Shown: one piece after another, positions 8,856 to 16,563 of the stretch
Layout: each line of letters starts with the position of its first letter
How positions within the stretch are numbered: position 1 is the stretch's first letter
Source of the DNA: Brevibacterium yomogidense
GTDB taxonomy: Bacteria > Actinomycetota > Actinomycetes > Actinomycetales > Brevibacteriaceae
Length of the DNA stretch: 64,000 nt
Reading direction: 5' to 3'
Assembly: GCF_900163715.1 (NCBI RefSeq)
Contig: NZ_FWFF01000017.1
Location: forward strand, 434,001-498,000
Translations under genes and position numbers: made by a program
The notes under the pieces: model-generated
What the model was told of the DNA's origin: nothing
Seen by the model: only the letters and a program-made list of their open reading frames with translations
Database searches by the model: none

Positions 8856-8876
8856 CCTCGCGGAGGTCTGACCTCC
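8845..8876 (+). repeat. Tandem duplication of the serA 3' end including its stop codon
   Basis: The 16-base segment CGGAGGACTGACCTCG (8845-8860), which contains the serA TGA, is followed at once by CGGAGGTCTGACCTCC (8861-8876), a 14/16 match. The second copy also forms the palindrome CGGAGGTC-T-GACCTCCG (8861-8877). Confidence 0.8.
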
Positions 8877-8896
8877 GCACCACCACGGGCATCACC

Positions 8897-8936
8897 GCGA
8901 GGAGCGGTCGGGTTTCGCAGCCCGGCCGCTCCTCGT
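8897..8936 (+). terminator. Rho-independent-type hairpin after serA
   Basis: GAGGAGCGGTCGGG pairs with CCCGGCCGCTCCTC across an eight-base loop (8899-8912 with 8921-8934; one G-U), extendable by a further C-G pair. There is no long T-tract, as is usual in very GC-rich actinobacteria. It separates serA from the transporter gene downstream. Confidence 0.75.
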
Positions 8937-8970
8937 GTGTACGAGACCATCCTCCGGAAGGACGAGCACG

Positions 8971-10434
8971 ATGGAACAGAACAGCGGGACCGGCGCGGCA
9001 CGCGGGACGGGCGCGGCACGCGAGGCCGGTGCTGCGCGCGAGGCCGGGGCTGCACGCGGGACGGGTGCGGCTCAGTCTGCCGGGGCAACTCAGCCAGTCG
9101 GTGCTGCGGCACGCGAGGCCGGCGCCCCGGGGGAGGCCGGCCCTGTCGCGCCGCGCTCCTGGGCGGGCCACCTGAGGCTGCTCGGCCCGGGCGTCGTGCT
9201 GGCACTTGCGAGCGTCGGCGCGTCGGACATGGTGACGACGCTGAACTCGGGAGCCGAGTACGGCCTCGCGCTCATCTGGGTGTTCACCCTGGGGCTGCTG
9301 CTGAAGTTCGGGCTGTCCGAGGCGATCACCCGCCTCCAGCTCACCGCGGACCGTTCGCTCTTCTCACACATCACGGATGTGGGCGGACGGCTGTTCCCCG
9401 TCGTCCTGCTCATCGCGGAACTCCTGGTGGGGCTGTTCTTCGGCGCGGGAGTCGCCGCGATCACCACGCTCATCGCCCAGGCGCTGTTCCCCGCCCTGCC
9501 GTTCTGGCCGACGCTGGTCGTGATCCTCCTGTCCGCCGTCGTCCTCCTCTGGGTGGGCCGCTACGGCATCGTCGAGAAGGCGATGATGGGCTTCGCGATC
9601 CTCATGTTCCTCGGCATCGTGTCCCTGGCGATCGGGTCGGCCGGTGACGGCGACGCGCAGGCGACCGCGGCGCAGACGATCATGCCGATCTACCCGCACA
9701 CGTCGCTCATCACGGTGCTGTCGCTGGTCGGCGGAGTGGGCGGTGCGACCGGGATCATGGCCTACACGTTCTTCGTGCAGGAGAAGCGCTGGAGCGGGGC
9801 GGCGTGGAAGAGCGTCGTGCGCGTCGACCTGGCATTCAGCTACCTGCTCGTGGGGCTCTTCGCGGTCTCGATGACCGTCGTCGGAGCCTTCTGGCTCTAC
9901 GGCCAGGGGCACTCGATCGAGAGCAACGACGCGGTATTCATGGTAGGCGAGCTCATCGGAGAGCGGCTGGGCGGCTGGGCGTGGATCCTGTTCCTGCTGT
10001 CGTTCTTCGCCGTGACCTACACGAGCCTGCTCGGAGGATTCCAGGGCATCGCGTACGTGACCGGTGACTGCCTGCGCGTGCTCCGCCGGTACCCGCACCA
10101 GGACGATCCTGCCCACGCGATGTCATCGGATGCGGTGGAGTTCAAGGCGGCGCTCATCTGGCTGACGGTGTGCACGCTGGGTCTGCTGACCGTGGAGCAG
10201 GTGCTGGGCTTCGACCGCCCTGTCACGCTGGTGCTGGTCTACGCGGCGATCAGCTCGTTCATCCTGCCGGTACTCGCGATCGTGCTGCTCCTGCTGCTCA
10301 ACCGGAAGTCGGTCGCGCCGCAGCTGCGCAACGGATGGCTGTCGAACACCGTGCTCACCGTGTGCCTCGTGCTCTTCACAGTGCTGGCAGGCGTCCAGGT
10401 CGTGGAGACAGTCTCAGGGCTGATCGGGGCGTAG
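8971..10434 (+). CDS. Nramp-family transporter with non-canonical metal-site motifs
   Basis: This is an integral membrane protein of 487 residues with about eleven membrane segments and clear Nramp character (LGPGVVLALASVGASD, LKFGLSEAITRLQL, VTYTSLLGGFQGIAY). In classical MntH/Nramp the first helix carries DPGN and the sixth carries MPH. Here the corresponding positions read VGASD and GIMAYTF. The protein therefore belongs to a divergent Nramp-like group whose substrate cannot be assumed to be Mn2+ or Fe2+. The N-terminus (residues 6-35) is five tandem hexapeptides of (G/E)(T/A)GAA(R/Q). The ATG at 8971 has GGAAGGA upstream; an in-frame ATG at 8935 overlaps the preceding terminator. Confidence 0.88.
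   Translation: MEQNSGTGAARGTGAAREAGAAREAGAARGTGAAQSAGATQPVGAAAREAGAPGEAGPVAPRSWAGHLRLLGPGVVLALASVGASDMVTTLNSGAEYGLALIWVFTLGLLLKFGLSEAITRLQLTADRSLFSHITDVGGRLFPVVLLIAELLVGLFFGAGVAAITTLIAQALFPALPFWPTLVVILLSAVVLLWVGRYGIVEKAMMGFAILMFLGIVSLAIGSAGDGDAQATAAQTIMPIYPHTSLITVLSLVGGVGGATGIMAYTFFVQEKRWSGAAWKSVVRVDLAFSYLLVGLFAVSMTVVGAFWLYGQGHSIESNDAVFMVGELIGERLGGWAWILFLLSFFAVTYTSLLGGFQGIAYVTGDCLRVLRRYPHQDDPAHAMSSDAVEFKAALIWLTVCTLGLLTVEQVLGFDRPVTLVLVYAAISSFILPVLAIVLLLLLNRKSVAPQLRNGWLSNTVLTVCLVLFTVLAGVQVVETVSGLIGA
8986..9075 (+). repeat. Five 18-bp tandem repeats in the Nramp-like gene N-terminus
   Basis: Five 18-base units encode GTGAAR, GTGAAR, EAGAAR, EAGAAR and GTGAAQ in succession. The units differ by a few substitutions and keep the frame. 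A weaker continuation follows to about 9130. Confidence 0.88.
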
Positions 10435-10471
10435 GGTCTCCGGACAGGTCTGGGCTGATCCGGGCGTAGGG
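10417..10471 (+). repeat. Duplicated 3' end of the Nramp-like gene with stop codon
   Basis: GGGCTGATCGGGGCGTAGGG (10417-10436, containing the TAG stop) recurs as GGGCTGATCCGGGCGTAGGG at 10452-10471, a 19/20 match with a 15-base interval. The rest of this gap, to 10601, holds short degenerate repeats of the type CAGTCACCCCATACCGA and no recognisable gene. Confidence 0.82.
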
Positions 10472-10601
10472 CGGACTCATCGCGGCGCTGGCACTCTGTC
10501 CCGCCGCGCGGCCCGTGCCCGCGCGGTCGCGTGCCTCACAGCCACCCCATACCGACGCCCACCCCACACCGACAGTCACCCCGTATCTACAGTCACCCCA
10601 T

Positions 10602-10662
10602 ACCGAGTGAGTGCAAACCGGCCCAGAACCTTAGATTCTGGGCCGGTTTGCACTCACTCGGT
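10602..10662. repeat. Palindromic repeat element, copy 1 (27-bp perfect arms)
   Basis: The left arm (10602-10628) begins ACCGAGTGAGTGCAAACCGG and the right arm (10636-10662) is its exact reverse complement, with a seven-base loop CCTTAGA. It lies between the 3' ends of the plus-strand Nramp-like gene and the minus-strand CitE-like gene. Its outer 13 bases, CGAGTGAGTGCAA, are identical in two other copies in this window (22991 and 39071). A bidirectional terminator or a mobile palindromic element are the two main readings. Confidence 0.92.
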
Positions 10663-10683
10663 GGGAAGCGCGTGCGACTTCCG

Positions 10684-11565
10684 TCAGGCGTTCCAGAGAC
10701 CGTAGGAGTCTGCGAGCTCCACGATCTTCTTCGCGCGGGCCAGGCGCGGCAGGTACGAGCCGTCCGTGATCTCCCCGCCGCTGCTCTGCGCGCCCTCGAT
10801 CAGTTCGCGCGCCCAGCGGCGCTCGTCCTCGGACGGGGCCAGGGAATCGTTGATGATCGGCGTCATCGAGGGCGTGAGCGTGAGCTTCCCGGCCATACCC
10901 ATCTTGATGGTCCACTCGCAGTCCTCACGGACGCGATCCTCCGAGGCGCCGGCGGGCGAGGGCCCGTCGATGGCGCCCGGCAGTCCGCCCACGCGGGATG
11001 CGATGACGAGCCGCGAGCGCACGTACGCCAGCGCCAGCGGATCGTCGGACATGCCGGTGTCCTTGCGGAGATCGTTCGTGCCCAGCGCCAGGCGGAACGT
11101 GCCGGGGGCGTTCGCGATCTGCGTCGCGTGCTCGACACCGATCGCGGTCTCGACGAGCGCAAGCACCGGCACTCCGGCCCCCGCCTTCATCGAGGTCCAG
11201 CTGACCTGTTCGGGCGCCTCCGTGTTCGGAAGCATGACGCCGCGCAGACCGGCCAGCCCGTTGAGCGCTGCGAGGTCGTCCTCCCAGTGAGGGGTCCGCG
11301 TCCCGTTGATCCGCACCCATGCGGTCATCTTGGGTTCGCCGGTGTCAGAGTCGCGGCCGGACAGGGCCTCGACGACGTGCGCGCGCGCCGTATCCTTCTG
11401 GTCCTCCGCGACGGCGGCCTCCATGTCGAAGATCACCGAGTCCGCCTCGGACCGCTGACCGGGTTCGAACAGTTCTGGCTTGGCGGCGTTCACGAGCAGC
11501 CAGGTCCGGGACAGCTTGGCGGGCAGCGCCGCGGCGCGAGCATTGCGAATGGGAGTCGTCGACAT
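10684..11565 (-). CDS. CitE-like HpcH/HpaI aldolase / CoA-ester lyase family protein
   Basis: This is a TIM-barrel enzyme of 293 residues related to the citrate lyase beta subunit and malyl/citramalyl-CoA lyases. Supporting stretches are LSRTWLLVNAAKPELFEP, DSVIFDMEAAVAEDQK, the metal-ligand region ALVETAIGVEHATQIA and RLALGTNDLRKDTG. Free-standing actinobacterial CitE homologues without CitD/CitF cleave or hydrolyse acyl-CoA such as citramalyl- or malyl-CoA; the substrate here is not determined. The minus-strand sequence TAGACT at 11577-11572, six bases before the ATG, predicts a leaderless transcript, although CGGAGC also lies just ahead of the start. The gene stands alone between the palindrome and leuB. 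Confidence 0.85.
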   Translation of the reverse strand: MSTTPIRNARAAALPAKLSRTWLLVNAAKPELFEPGQRSEADSVIFDMEAAVAEDQKDTARAHVVEALSGRDSDTGEPKMTAWVRINGTRTPHWEDDLAALNGLAGLRGVMLPNTEAPEQVSWTSMKAGAGVPVLALVETAIGVEHATQIANAPGTFRLALGTNDLRKDTGMSDDPLALAYVRSRLVIASRVGGLPGAIDGPSPAGASEDRVREDCEWTIKMGMAGKLTLTPSMTPIINDSLAPSEDERRWARELIEGAQSSGGEITDGSYLPRLARAKKIVELADSYGLWNA

Positions 11566-11719
11566 GCTCCGAGTCTATTGCCGTCTGTCACTGGAATGCA
11601 CCCGGCGCTGTCGCCGGAATGCACCCGGCGGCGATGCGTCGTGGCACGCGGAATCGACCGGCCTGAACGACGCGAAGACACCCCTCGCCTGTCCGAGTCT
11701 CATTTCTCAAGATGAGCAG

Positions 11720-11747
11720 TCGAATGGTGAGACCCGCGCGCTACTGT
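11720..11747 (+). promoter_or_regulatory. leuB promoter and candidate leucine-regulon operator
   Basis: TACTGT (11742-11747) stands seven bases before the leuB ATG, predicting a leaderless mRNA. Just upstream, TCGAATGGTGAGAC (11720-11733) occupies the promoter spacer. The same 14-mer, with two transitions (TCGAATGGCAAGAC), occurs on the minus strand at 40206-40193 between the IclR gene and leuC. The shared element is the best candidate for the IclR-type regulator's site. The segment 11690-11720 also holds CTCAT/ATGAG inverted arms. Confidence 0.6.
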
Positions 11748-11754
11748 CATCCCC

Positions 11755-12795
11755 ATGACAACGTTCAAGATCGCTGTGATGCCCGGTGACGGCATCGGCA
11801 CGGAAGTCGTCCCCGAAGGCCTCAAGGTCCTCACCCGCGCGATCGAGGCCACCGGTTCGGATGCCGTCCTCGACACCGAGCAGTTCGATGCCAGCGCCCG
11901 TCGCTGGCACGAGACGGGGGAGACCCTCACCGACGAGGAGATGGAGCGCCTGCGCGCCTTCGACGCCATCTTCTTCGGCGCATGCGGCGATCCGTCGGTG
12001 CCGTCGGGCGTCCTGGAGCGCGGCATCATCCTCAAGATGCGCTTCGGCTTCGAGCACGCGGTGAACCTCCGCCCGTCGAAGCTGTACCCGGGCGCCACCT
12101 CACCGCTCGCCAACCCCGGCGACATCGACTTCGTGGTCGTCCGCGAAGGCACGGAGGGCTCCTACACCGGACAGGGCGGGACGCTGCGCGAAGGCACCCC
12201 GAACGAACTGGCCACCGAGGTCTCCGTCAACACCCGCTACGGCGTCGAGCGCACAGTCCGCTTCGCCTTCGAGCAGGCGCGCGCCCGCCGGAAGAAGCTC
12301 ACGTACCTCCACAAGACGAACGTCATGGTCCACGCGGGCCACCTGTGGCGCCGCGTGGTGGAATCGGTCGGCGAGGAGTACCCCGACGTCGAGGTGGCCT
12401 ACCAGCACACTGACGCCGCCATGATCTACATGGTCGCGAACCCGTCGCAGTACGACGTCATCGTCACCGACAACCTGTTCGGCGACCTCGTGACGGACCT
12501 CGCGGCCGTCGTCACCGGCGGGATCGGCCTGGCCGCCAGCGGCAACATCAACGTCGCGGGCACGGCACCCAGCCTGTTCGAGCCCATCCACGGATCGGCC
12601 CCGGACATCGCGGGCCAGGGCAAGGCGGACCCCACCGCCTGCATCCTCTCCGGAGCGCTCATGGCGGAGAACCTGGGTCTGACCGCTGTCGCCGAGGCCA
12701 TCCAGACAGCCGTCGAGGCCGACCTCGCGGACCGCGGTACGGCACCCCGGACCACCGCCGAGGTCGGAGACGCCATCGCAGCACGCCTGGCCTGA
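11755..12795 (+). CDS. leuB: 3-isopropylmalate dehydrogenase
   Basis: This enzyme catalyses the NAD-dependent oxidative decarboxylation of 3-isopropylmalate in leucine synthesis. It has 346 residues, within family range. Diagnostic regions are the N-terminal [19 protein letters not shown], the substrate arginines in [20 protein letters not shown], the Lys/Tyr region [26 protein letters not shown], and the NAD loop [17 protein letters not shown]. It lies apart from leuCD (40392 onward) as in many actinobacteria, and is followed by ilvE, also a branched-chain amino-acid gene. The putative operator in its promoter links it to leuCD. Confidence 0.97.
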   Translation: MTTFKIAVMPGDGIGTEVVPEGLKVLTRAIEATGSDAVLDTEQFDASARRWHETGETLTDEEMERLRAFDAIFFGACGDPSVPSGVLERGIILKMRFGFEHAVNLRPSKLYPGATSPLANPGDIDFVVVREGTEGSYTGQGGTLREGTPNELATEVSVNTRYGVERTVRFAFEQARARRKKLTYLHKTNVMVHAGHLWRRVVESVGEEYPDVEVAYQHTDAAMIYMVANPSQYDVIVTDNLFGDLVTDLAAVVTGGIGLAASGNINVAGTAPSLFEPIHGSAPDIAGQGKADPTACILSGALMAENLGLTAVAEAIQTAVEADLADRGTAPRTTAEVGDAIAARLA

Positions 12796-12801
12796 CGGGC
12801 C

Positions 12802-12881
12802 GGGCCGGCTGAACGCCGGGCCGGCTGAACGCCGGGCCGGCTGAACGCCGGGCCGGCTGGACGCCGGGCCGGCTGGTCGGC
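12802..12881 (+). repeat. 16-bp tandem repeats downstream of leuB
   Basis: Five 16-base units of GGGCCGGCTGAACGCC (the last two diverged) begin seven bases after the leuB stop; each early unit contains a TGA. They run into a possible hairpin, GCTGGTC (12872-12878) with GACCAGC (12891-12897). The rest of the gap to 13029 holds the ilvE promoter region; TAGAGT near 12980 is a possible -10. Confidence 0.88.
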
Positions 12882-13029
12882 TGACTGACTGACCAGCGGT
12901 TCGCCGAGGCCGTCGAACCCCCTTCCCAGCACTCCGGAGTCGGGTGCGCCCACCGGGTGGGGGCGTTCGTCGTCCCTGCGTTAGAGTGACCGCAGACACA
13001 ACCGATTCCTCATCAGAGAGAAGTATGCA

Positions 13030-14121
13030 ATGACGACGTTCGCACTCCAGAAGAATCCGCAGCCGCAGAGCGAGACCGTGCGGAACGCGATTCTGGGTGC
13101 CCCCGTGTTCGGGACGCAGTTCACGGACCACATGGCCCACATCCGGTTCACCGAGGAGCAGGGATGGCACAACCATGAGGTGGTCTCCTACGGTCCTCTC
13201 GCCCTGGATCCGGCCGCCGCGGTCCTGCACTACGCGCAGGAGATCTTCGAGGGGCTCAAGGCCTACCGCCACGCCGACGGATCCGTCTGGACGTTCCGCC
13301 CGGACCGCAACGCAGACCGCATGAACTCCTCCGCTGCCCGCATGGCGCTGCCCCCGATGGACGGAGATGACTTCGTCGACTCGCTGCGCGCGCTGGTCGA
13401 GCAGGATGCGGCGTGGGTGCCCACCCCGAAGGACGACGCCGACGAGGTGAGCCTCTACCTGCGCCCCTTCATGATCTCCGCAGAGCGCTTCCTGGGGCTG
13501 CGCCCCACGCAGCAGGCCGACTACTACGTCATCGCGTCTCCAGCCGCCGCGTACTTCTCCGGCGGTATCAAGCCGGTGAGCATCTGGCTGTCGCAGAACC
13601 TCAAGCGCTCGGGTGCCGGCGGGACCGGCTTCGCGAAGACCGGCGGCAACTACGCCGCGTCGACGGCCGCGATGATCGAGGCGAGCTCGAAGGGCTGCCA
13701 GCAGGTCATGTTCACGGACGCTGTGGACGGCACCCACCTCGAAGAGCTGGGCGGCATGAACCTCATGCTCGTCACCTCGGACGGGAAGCTGCTGACCCCA
13801 CCGGTGTCGGAGACGATCCTCGACGGTGTGACCCGCCGGTCGGTGCTCGACCTGGCATCGGGTCTGGGGCTGACCCCGGAGGAGCGCCCCATCACTGTGG
13901 AGGAATGGCGCACCGGTGCCGCCGACGGCACGATCGTGGAGGCATTCGCCTGCGGCACCGCCGCGGCGATCACCCCGATCGGGAAGCTCGTCACGGACGA
14001 CTGGACCGTCGACCACGGTGAGACGCCCGGCGAGACGACGATGGCGATGCGGCGGACTCTGCTGGACATCCAGTACGGCCGGGCCGAGGCGCCGGAGGGC
14101 TGGATGGTCAAGCTCGCCTGA
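13030..14121 (+). CDS. ilvE: Branched-chain amino acid aminotransferase
   Basis: This PLP enzyme transfers the amino group from glutamate to the 2-oxo acids of leucine, isoleucine and valine. It has 363 residues and belongs to the class IV aminotransferase type II (mammalian-like) group. The PLP Lys is K203 in GFAKTGGNYAAS; YAQEIFEGLKAYRHADGSVW and DGTHLEELGGMNL are also characteristic, and AFACGTAAAITPIG contains the conserved phosphate-binding turn. AGAGAGAAG lies upstream of the ATG. It stands 234 bases after leuB and is probably transcribed from its own promoter. Confidence 0.97.
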   Translation: MTTFALQKNPQPQSETVRNAILGAPVFGTQFTDHMAHIRFTEEQGWHNHEVVSYGPLALDPAAAVLHYAQEIFEGLKAYRHADGSVWTFRPDRNADRMNSSAARMALPPMDGDDFVDSLRALVEQDAAWVPTPKDDADEVSLYLRPFMISAERFLGLRPTQQADYYVIASPAAAYFSGGIKPVSIWLSQNLKRSGAGGTGFAKTGGNYAASTAAMIEASSKGCQQVMFTDAVDGTHLEELGGMNLMLVTSDGKLLTPPVSETILDGVTRRSVLDLASGLGLTPEERPITVEEWRTGAADGTIVEAFACGTAAAITPIGKLVTDDWTVDHGETPGETTMAMRRTLLDIQYGRAEAPEGWMVKLA

Positions 14122-14206
14122 GCGAGCACAGACCGCATCGACCGCACGCGCTGGTCCACACACGCGCTGATCCATGCACGCTCTGTTCGACGAGGAGGGG
14201 GTCGGG

Positions 14207-15121
14207 ATGCCCGAAGACGAAGGTGCCCCGGCCCCCTCTGCTGTCTCTGCAGGCAGTGCCGTCCCCAGCCATGACGGAGCGCGCTCCGTCGCGCGCGTGA
14301 CGCTGTGCGCGACCTGCGGCGTGGAGGCGGCGGATCCGCCGCCCGCCGTCTGCCCGATCTGCGAGGACGAGCGCCAGTTCGTCCCCGCCGTCGGCCAGGT
14401 GTGGACGACGGTGGGAGAGCTCGCTGACTCGGGGCGATCGATCGAGGTAGCCGAGGTCGAGCCGGGCCTCCACTCACTGCGGACCCAGCCCCGCACGGGA
14501 ATCGGACAGACCTGCTATCTGGCGGCGGCCTCGGGAGCGGATCGCACCGGCGGGCTGCTCTTCGACGTCCCGCCCTTCATCGACGACGCCGCGGTCCAGG
14601 CGGTGGCGGCGCGCGGGGGAGTGGGCGCGATCGTGGCGAGCCACCCGCACATGTACGGACTGCAGCTCGAGTGGAGCCGTGCCTTCGACGATGCCCCGAT
14701 CCTCGTGTCGCGGAAGGACTCGGGCTGGGTGCAGTGCCATGGACCCGCGATCGAGCTCTACGACGAGGAGGCGGAGCCCCTGCCCGGCATCCGCGTGCGC
14801 CAGGTGGGCGGGCACTTCCCCGGCAGCTCCGTGGCGCTGTGGCGCGCGCCGAGCGACGGTGCGCTGGTGATGCTCGGCAGCGACTCCGTGTCGCCCGTGG
14901 CCCGCGCCGGCTGGGTCACCTTCATGCGGTCGTTCCCGAACTACCTGCCACTGTCCGCACGAGCGGTCCGGATGATCGCGGAGCGCGTCGCGGACCTGGA
15001 CGTGGAGAGGATCTACGGCAGCTTCGGGCAGCGGCTCATGCACGGCGGGGCGCGTGCCATCGCAGAGTCGGCGGACCGATATGCGGCGTGGGTGTCGGGC
15101 GCATACGATGACCGCATATGA
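14207..15121 (+). CDS. Zinc-ribbon plus MBL-like hydrolase-family protein of unknown function
   Basis: This is a 304-residue protein. The N-terminus has two CxxC pairs (LCATCGVEAA and CPICEDERQFV), probably a zinc ribbon. The remainder resembles metallo-beta-lactamase-fold proteins (GLLFDVPPF, VGAIVASHPHMYG, VRQVGGHFPGSSVALW, LVMLGSDS, ARAVRMIAERVADLDVERIYG). The hallmark HxHxDH is replaced by SHPHMYGLQLEW, so the metal site, if any, must differ. The ATG at 14207 follows GAGGAGGGGG; an in-frame ATG at 14174 has no such site. The stop overlaps the next gene's ATG as ATGA, so it is coupled to the alpha/beta hydrolase. I recognise the domain combination but know of no established function. Confidence 0.8.
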   Translation: MPEDEGAPAPSAVSAGSAVPSHDGARSVARVTLCATCGVEAADPPPAVCPICEDERQFVPAVGQVWTTVGELADSGRSIEVAEVEPGLHSLRTQPRTGIGQTCYLAAASGADRTGGLLFDVPPFIDDAAVQAVAARGGVGAIVASHPHMYGLQLEWSRAFDDAPILVSRKDSGWVQCHGPAIELYDEEAEPLPGIRVRQVGGHFPGSSVALWRAPSDGALVMLGSDSVSPVARAGWVTFMRSFPNYLPLSARAVRMIAERVADLDVERIYGSFGQRLMHGGARAIAESADRYAAWVSGAYDDRI

Positions 15122-16476
15122 GCAAGCGACTGCGCACGGCCGCTGAGGCCACCCCCGGACTGCATCGGATCGAACGACCGGTCACGGATGAGCGGGATTC
15201 GGCGACGTTCTCCCTGGCCTATGTCCGCACGACGCCCGGACTGGGCGATGATGCACCGCGGGCGGCGGATGACTCCGGTCCTCCCGTCCTCATCATCCCG
15301 GGTGGACCCGGGCTGGCGTCTGCAGTGCCGTACCGGGCGCTGCGGCAGAAGGCCGTCAAGCAGGGCCTGGACGTCCTCATGCTCGAGCACCGCGGAGTCG
15401 GGCTCTCTCGCCGTTCCGCCGACGGGTCGGATCTGCCGCTGGAGGCGATGCGCATCTCTCTCGTCGTCGACGACATCCGCGCCGTGCTCGATGCCGAGGG
15501 CATCGACCGGGTGACCATCGTGGGCTCGTCCTACGGCTCGTACGTCGCGCTGGCGTTCGCCGTGACCCTGCCTCATCGGGTGGCGGCGATCGTGCTGGAC
15601 TCTCCGATGCTGGAGGCGAGCAGGGCGGAGAGCCGCGCGTGGGCGGACGGTCTGCTCTACGACGGGACCCACGGCGACGACGAGCACCGCTTGCTGGCCC
15701 GCAAGGTGCGCGACCTCGCGCTGGACGGGGTGGTCACGGCGGAGCAGCTGTCTCATGCAGTCCGCATCGTCTACGAGTTCGCCGGGCCCGGCACCCTCGA
15801 CGCGCTGCTCAACCAGATCGCGGTGGGACGAGCTCGGACGACTCTCGCGACGCTTGCGAAGCTCGGCCGGTCGGACACCGACGAATCGCTCCCGTACTAC
15901 ATGGAGTTCGACCTGGTCGGCGAGATCGCGTTCCGGGAACTCGACTTCGCCGATTCGGACCCGGAGGCGTTCTTCGACACGGGCGCATCGTTCCACGACG
16001 TCTCGAAGGGATTCTCGCCATTCAGCGCTGAGCCCTTCCACCTCGCGGGGGCGCTTCCATCGCTCACCGTTCCGGTCATCGCGCTGTCAGGGGACCGGGA
16101 CCTGCGCACGCCGCGTCCTGTCGCAGAGCGGATCGTGGAGCTGTCGCCTCGCGGTGTGCTGGCCACGGTGCCGGACCACGGCCACAGTGCCCTGGATACT
16201 CACGTCGAAGCGCTGTTCGCGTCGATCCGCCTGGCGGTCGCACGTATCGGGACGGTCACGCAGGTGGGGACGGTCGCACAGGAGGGAACGGTCGCACCTA
16301 TGGGGGAGGGCGACGCTGACGGGGCCGATGAGCTGCGCGGCGCAGATGCTGGTGCCGGCGGTTCGTCGGAGGTGCGGCTCGAGGGGCTGTCGAAGGGCGG
16401 CGGGCCGTCGTCGATGCTCGGGAGCACGATCCGGGCGCAGCTGGCGGCCGACCGGCTGCTGCCGCGCCGCCGCTGA
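15118..16476 (+). CDS. Alpha/beta hydrolase, proline iminopeptidase-like
   Basis: This 452-residue protein has an alpha/beta-hydrolase fold. The oxyanion region is VLIIPGGPGLAS, followed by LMLEHRGVGLSRRS, the nucleophile elbow IVGSSYGSYVAL (Ser in GxSxG), and downstream ALSGDRDLRTP (Asp) and VPDHGHSALD (His), giving a complete triad. The order and the GGPG motif resemble proline iminopeptidases and related exopeptidases (S33), but there is no signal peptide. The C-terminal 75 residues, after the catalytic His, are low complexity with GTV(T/A)Q-type repeats (nucleotides 16245-16305). It is translationally coupled to the preceding zinc-ribbon protein. The substrate is unknown. Confidence 0.85.
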   Translation: MSKRLRTAAEATPGLHRIERPVTDERDSATFSLAYVRTTPGLGDDAPRAADDSGPPVLIIPGGPGLASAVPYRALRQKAVKQGLDVLMLEHRGVGLSRRSADGSDLPLEAMRISLVVDDIRAVLDAEGIDRVTIVGSSYGSYVALAFAVTLPHRVAAIVLDSPMLEASRAESRAWADGLLYDGTHGDDEHRLLARKVRDLALDGVVTAEQLSHAVRIVYEFAGPGTLDALLNQIAVGRARTTLATLAKLGRSDTDESLPYYMEFDLVGEIAFRELDFADSDPEAFFDTGASFHDVSKGFSPFSAEPFHLAGALPSLTVPVIALSGDRDLRTPRPVAERIVELSPRGVLATVPDHGHSALDTHVEALFASIRLAVARIGTVTQVGTVAQEGTVAPMGEGDADGADELRGADAGAGGSSEVRLEGLSKGGGPSSMLGSTIRAQLAADRLLPRRR

Positions 16477-16521
16477 CCCAAGAATATTACGAAACGGTCA
16501 CGATGATTCTCGGTGTCACCC

Positions 16522-16557
16522 CTTTTTCGCAGAAGAGCGAAAAAGCCGGTGTACTGT
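16522..16557 (+). promoter_or_regulatory. MFS gene promoter with inverted-repeat operator
   Basis: CTTTTTCGC (16522-16530) and GCGAAAAAG (16537-16545) are perfect inverted arms with a six-base spacer AGAAGA. TACTGT (16552-16557) follows as a -10 box six bases before the ATG at 16564. The A/T-rich arms stand out sharply from the surrounding GC-rich DNA and lie where a repressor would block transcription. No adjacent regulator gene is present. Confidence 0.65.
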
Positions 16558-16563
16558 CTCCCC

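Noticed and set aside
8861..8877. CGGAGGTC-T-GACCTCCG as an operator for the Nramp-like gene
   Set aside because: It is better explained as the second unit of the serA stop-codon duplication; it lies before a strong terminator and far from the transporter start.
12100..14496. Minus-strand reading frame of about 800 codons across leuB and ilvE
   Set aside because: It overlaps two certain genes and an intergenic tandem repeat, and its translation is repetitive Arg/Pro/Gly-rich sequence without domains.
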